Shown in pieces: positions 5,515 through 6,257 of a stretch of DNA of 6,257 nucleotides. The notes under the pieces were generated by a model. The model was not told the origin of the DNA and did no database searches. It saw only the letters and a list, made by a program, of their open reading frames with translations. The position numbers and the translations under genes were made by a program. The stretch covers positions 1 to 6,257 of the forward strand of contig JAFGPU010000183.1 of the NCBI GenBank assembly GCA_016936035.1. Direction: 5' to 3'. How positions within the stretch are numbered: the stretch's first letter is position 1; each line of letters opens with the position of its first letter. Source of the stretch: Acidimicrobiales bacterium. GTDB taxonomy: Bacteria; Actinomycetota; Acidimicrobiia; Acidimicrobiales; VFJN01.

Positions 5515-6177
5515 ATGCCCGATCGTCCGACCGCACCCGACGACCACCGACCCACGCGCACCGGCCGCTCGAAGGCGGGCGCCGAGCACACCCGGGCGCG
5601 CATCGTCGAGGCCGCCCTGCAGGCGCTGCGCGACGAGGGCATCGCCGGCACCAGCGCCCGGGCGATCGCCCGCCACGGGGGCTTTAACCAGGCGCTGATC
5701 TTCTACCACTTCGGGTCGGTGGAAGGCCTGCTGGTGGCCGTGGCACGCCGCGAGAGCGAGCGCCGCTCGGCCCTGTACGCCCCCGCCCTCGCCGAGGTGT
5801 CGAGCCTGACCGAGCTGGTCGCGGTGGCCCGCCGGCTCCACGACGAGGAGTTCCAGGCCGGCACCGTCGCTGCGCTGACCCAGGTGCTGGCGGGCGCGGT
5901 GGGCTCCGACGAGCTGTCCCGGGGCATCGCGGACTCGCTGCGGCCCTGGACGGCGCTCGTGGGCGACACCATCGACCGGTTGCTGGCGGGCACGCCCTTC
6001 GGCGGCGTGCTCCCCCGCGACGACCTCACCTCGGGGGTCGCCGCGCTGTTCCTCGGCATCGAGCTGCTCACCGGACTCGACCCGCAGATGGCCGACGGAT
6101 CGCTGTTCGCCACCATGGAGTCGGTGGCGACCCTCATCGACGGGCTGCTGCTCGCCGCCGCGCCGACCACCGGCTGA
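5515..6177 (+). CDS. TetR-family regulator co-transcribed with the polyprenyl synthase
   Basis: DNA-binding regulator of 220 residues. A polar, basic N-terminal arm (1-25) precedes the TetR helix-turn-helix domain: helix 1 about 26-42 (TRARIVEAALQALRDEG), then TSARAIARHGGFNQALIFYHFGSVEGLL (46-73), with the family pattern of Tyr64-His65-Phe66 in the recognition helix end. Residues about 95-215 form the alpha-helical ligand-binding and dimer domain, with hydrophobic segments such as GVAALFLGIELLTGL that fit a lipophilic pocket; I recognise no subfamily. The ATG lies 4 bases after the polyprenyl synthase stop and has no clear Shine-Dalgarno sequence, so translation is probably coupled to the upstream gene. 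Being in the same unit, it likely represses its own operon through the palindrome at 4342-4359. The ligand could be a prenyl diphosphate, quinone or fatty acyl compound; that is speculation. It is clearly different from the other TetR protein in this window. Confidence 0.87.
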   Translation: MPDRPTAPDDHRPTRTGRSKAGAEHTRARIVEAALQALRDEGIAGTSARAIARHGGFNQALIFYHFGSVEGLLVAVARRESERRSALYAPALAEVSSLTELVAVARRLHDEEFQAGTVAALTQVLAGAVGSDELSRGIADSLRPWTALVGDTIDRLLAGTPFGGVLPRDDLTSGVAALFLGIELLTGLDPQMADGSLFATMESVATLIDGLLLAAAPTTG

Positions 6178-6209
6178 AACGCCGCCGCGCCGCCGCGCCG
6201 GGCCGCCTC

Positions 6210-6215
6210 TAGGCT
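6210..6215 (+). promoter_or_regulatory. Candidate -10 box for the next gene
   Basis: TAGGCT at 6210-6215 keeps the T, A and final T of the -10 consensus. It sits about 28 bases before a ribosome binding site (AAGGAG, 6232-6237), a sensible promoter-to-start distance. The region where a -35 box should lie is occupied by a GC-only repeat and shows no hexamer, so this is weak. Confidence 0.3.
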
Positions 6216-6242
6216 GACGCGCCCGACGGCGAAGGAGCACGC

Positions 6243-6257
6243 ATGGCCCCCAGCACC
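6243..6257 (+). CDS. Start of an unidentified gene (partial, first five codons)
   Basis: ATG at 6243 is preceded by AAGGAG (6232-6237) at a 5-base spacing, a strong start signal, and opens a frame reading MAPST to the window edge. Nothing can be said about the product. It runs in the same direction as the polyprenyl synthase-tetR unit, 65 bases downstream of it, and may have its own promoter at 6210-6215. Confidence 0.55.

Noticed and set aside
4368..5651. 427-codon minus frame opposite the polyprenyl synthase
   Set aside because: Gly/Val/Glu-rich repetitive translation with no recognisable domain; the plus strand encodes an intact enzyme with all motifs.
1..6257. CRISPR array, tRNA, rRNA, insertion sequence or prophage gene
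   Set aside because: No regularly spaced repeats, cloverleaf, transposase motif or terminal inverted repeats were seen on either strand.

Overview
The window is very GC-rich, with nearly every third codon position G or C, purine-rich Shine-Dalgarno sequences and at least one apparently leaderless gene. This fits a high-GC actinobacterium. An Acidimicrobiia-like lineage is my guess from overall feel, not from a marker gene. I see no rRNA, tRNA, CRISPR array, insertion sequence or prophage gene.

Layout. (1) 1-195: the C-terminal tail of an unidentified Pro/Gly/Thr/Ser-rich protein, followed by a strong inverted repeat that may end its transcript. (2) 432-1637: a secreted cell-wall peptidase with signal peptide, long coiled coil and C-terminal M15 (VanY-type) zinc peptidase domain, preceded by a plausible promoter overlapped by a palindrome. 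(3) 1677-3353 (minus): a 14-helix DHA2-type MFS exporter, transcribed away from a TetR-family repressor at 3447-4046 (plus). Their shared control region holds facing promoters and a short palindrome, the classic efflux pump and repressor pair. (4) 4077-4190 (minus): a 37-residue single-span membrane protein with a good ribosome binding site. (5) 4410-5510 and 5515-6177 (plus): a long-chain polyprenyl diphosphate synthase and a second TetR-family regulator 4 nt downstream, probably one transcript. A perfect 7+7 bp palindrome covers the predicted -10 box of this unit. (6) 6243 onward: the first five codons of another gene.

How the genes fit together. Two TetR circuits lie side by side: an efflux pump with a divergent repressor, and a prenyl-chain synthase with a co-transcribed regulator. 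The second is the less usual arrangement. It suggests that synthesis of a quinone or other lipid side chain is controlled by a local ligand-responsive repressor. The small membrane protein sits divergently on the same intergenic region and could share that control. No completely novel system is evident; the most original points are the polyprenyl synthase-TetR unit with its operator, the small membrane protein, and the competing hairpins after the first gene.
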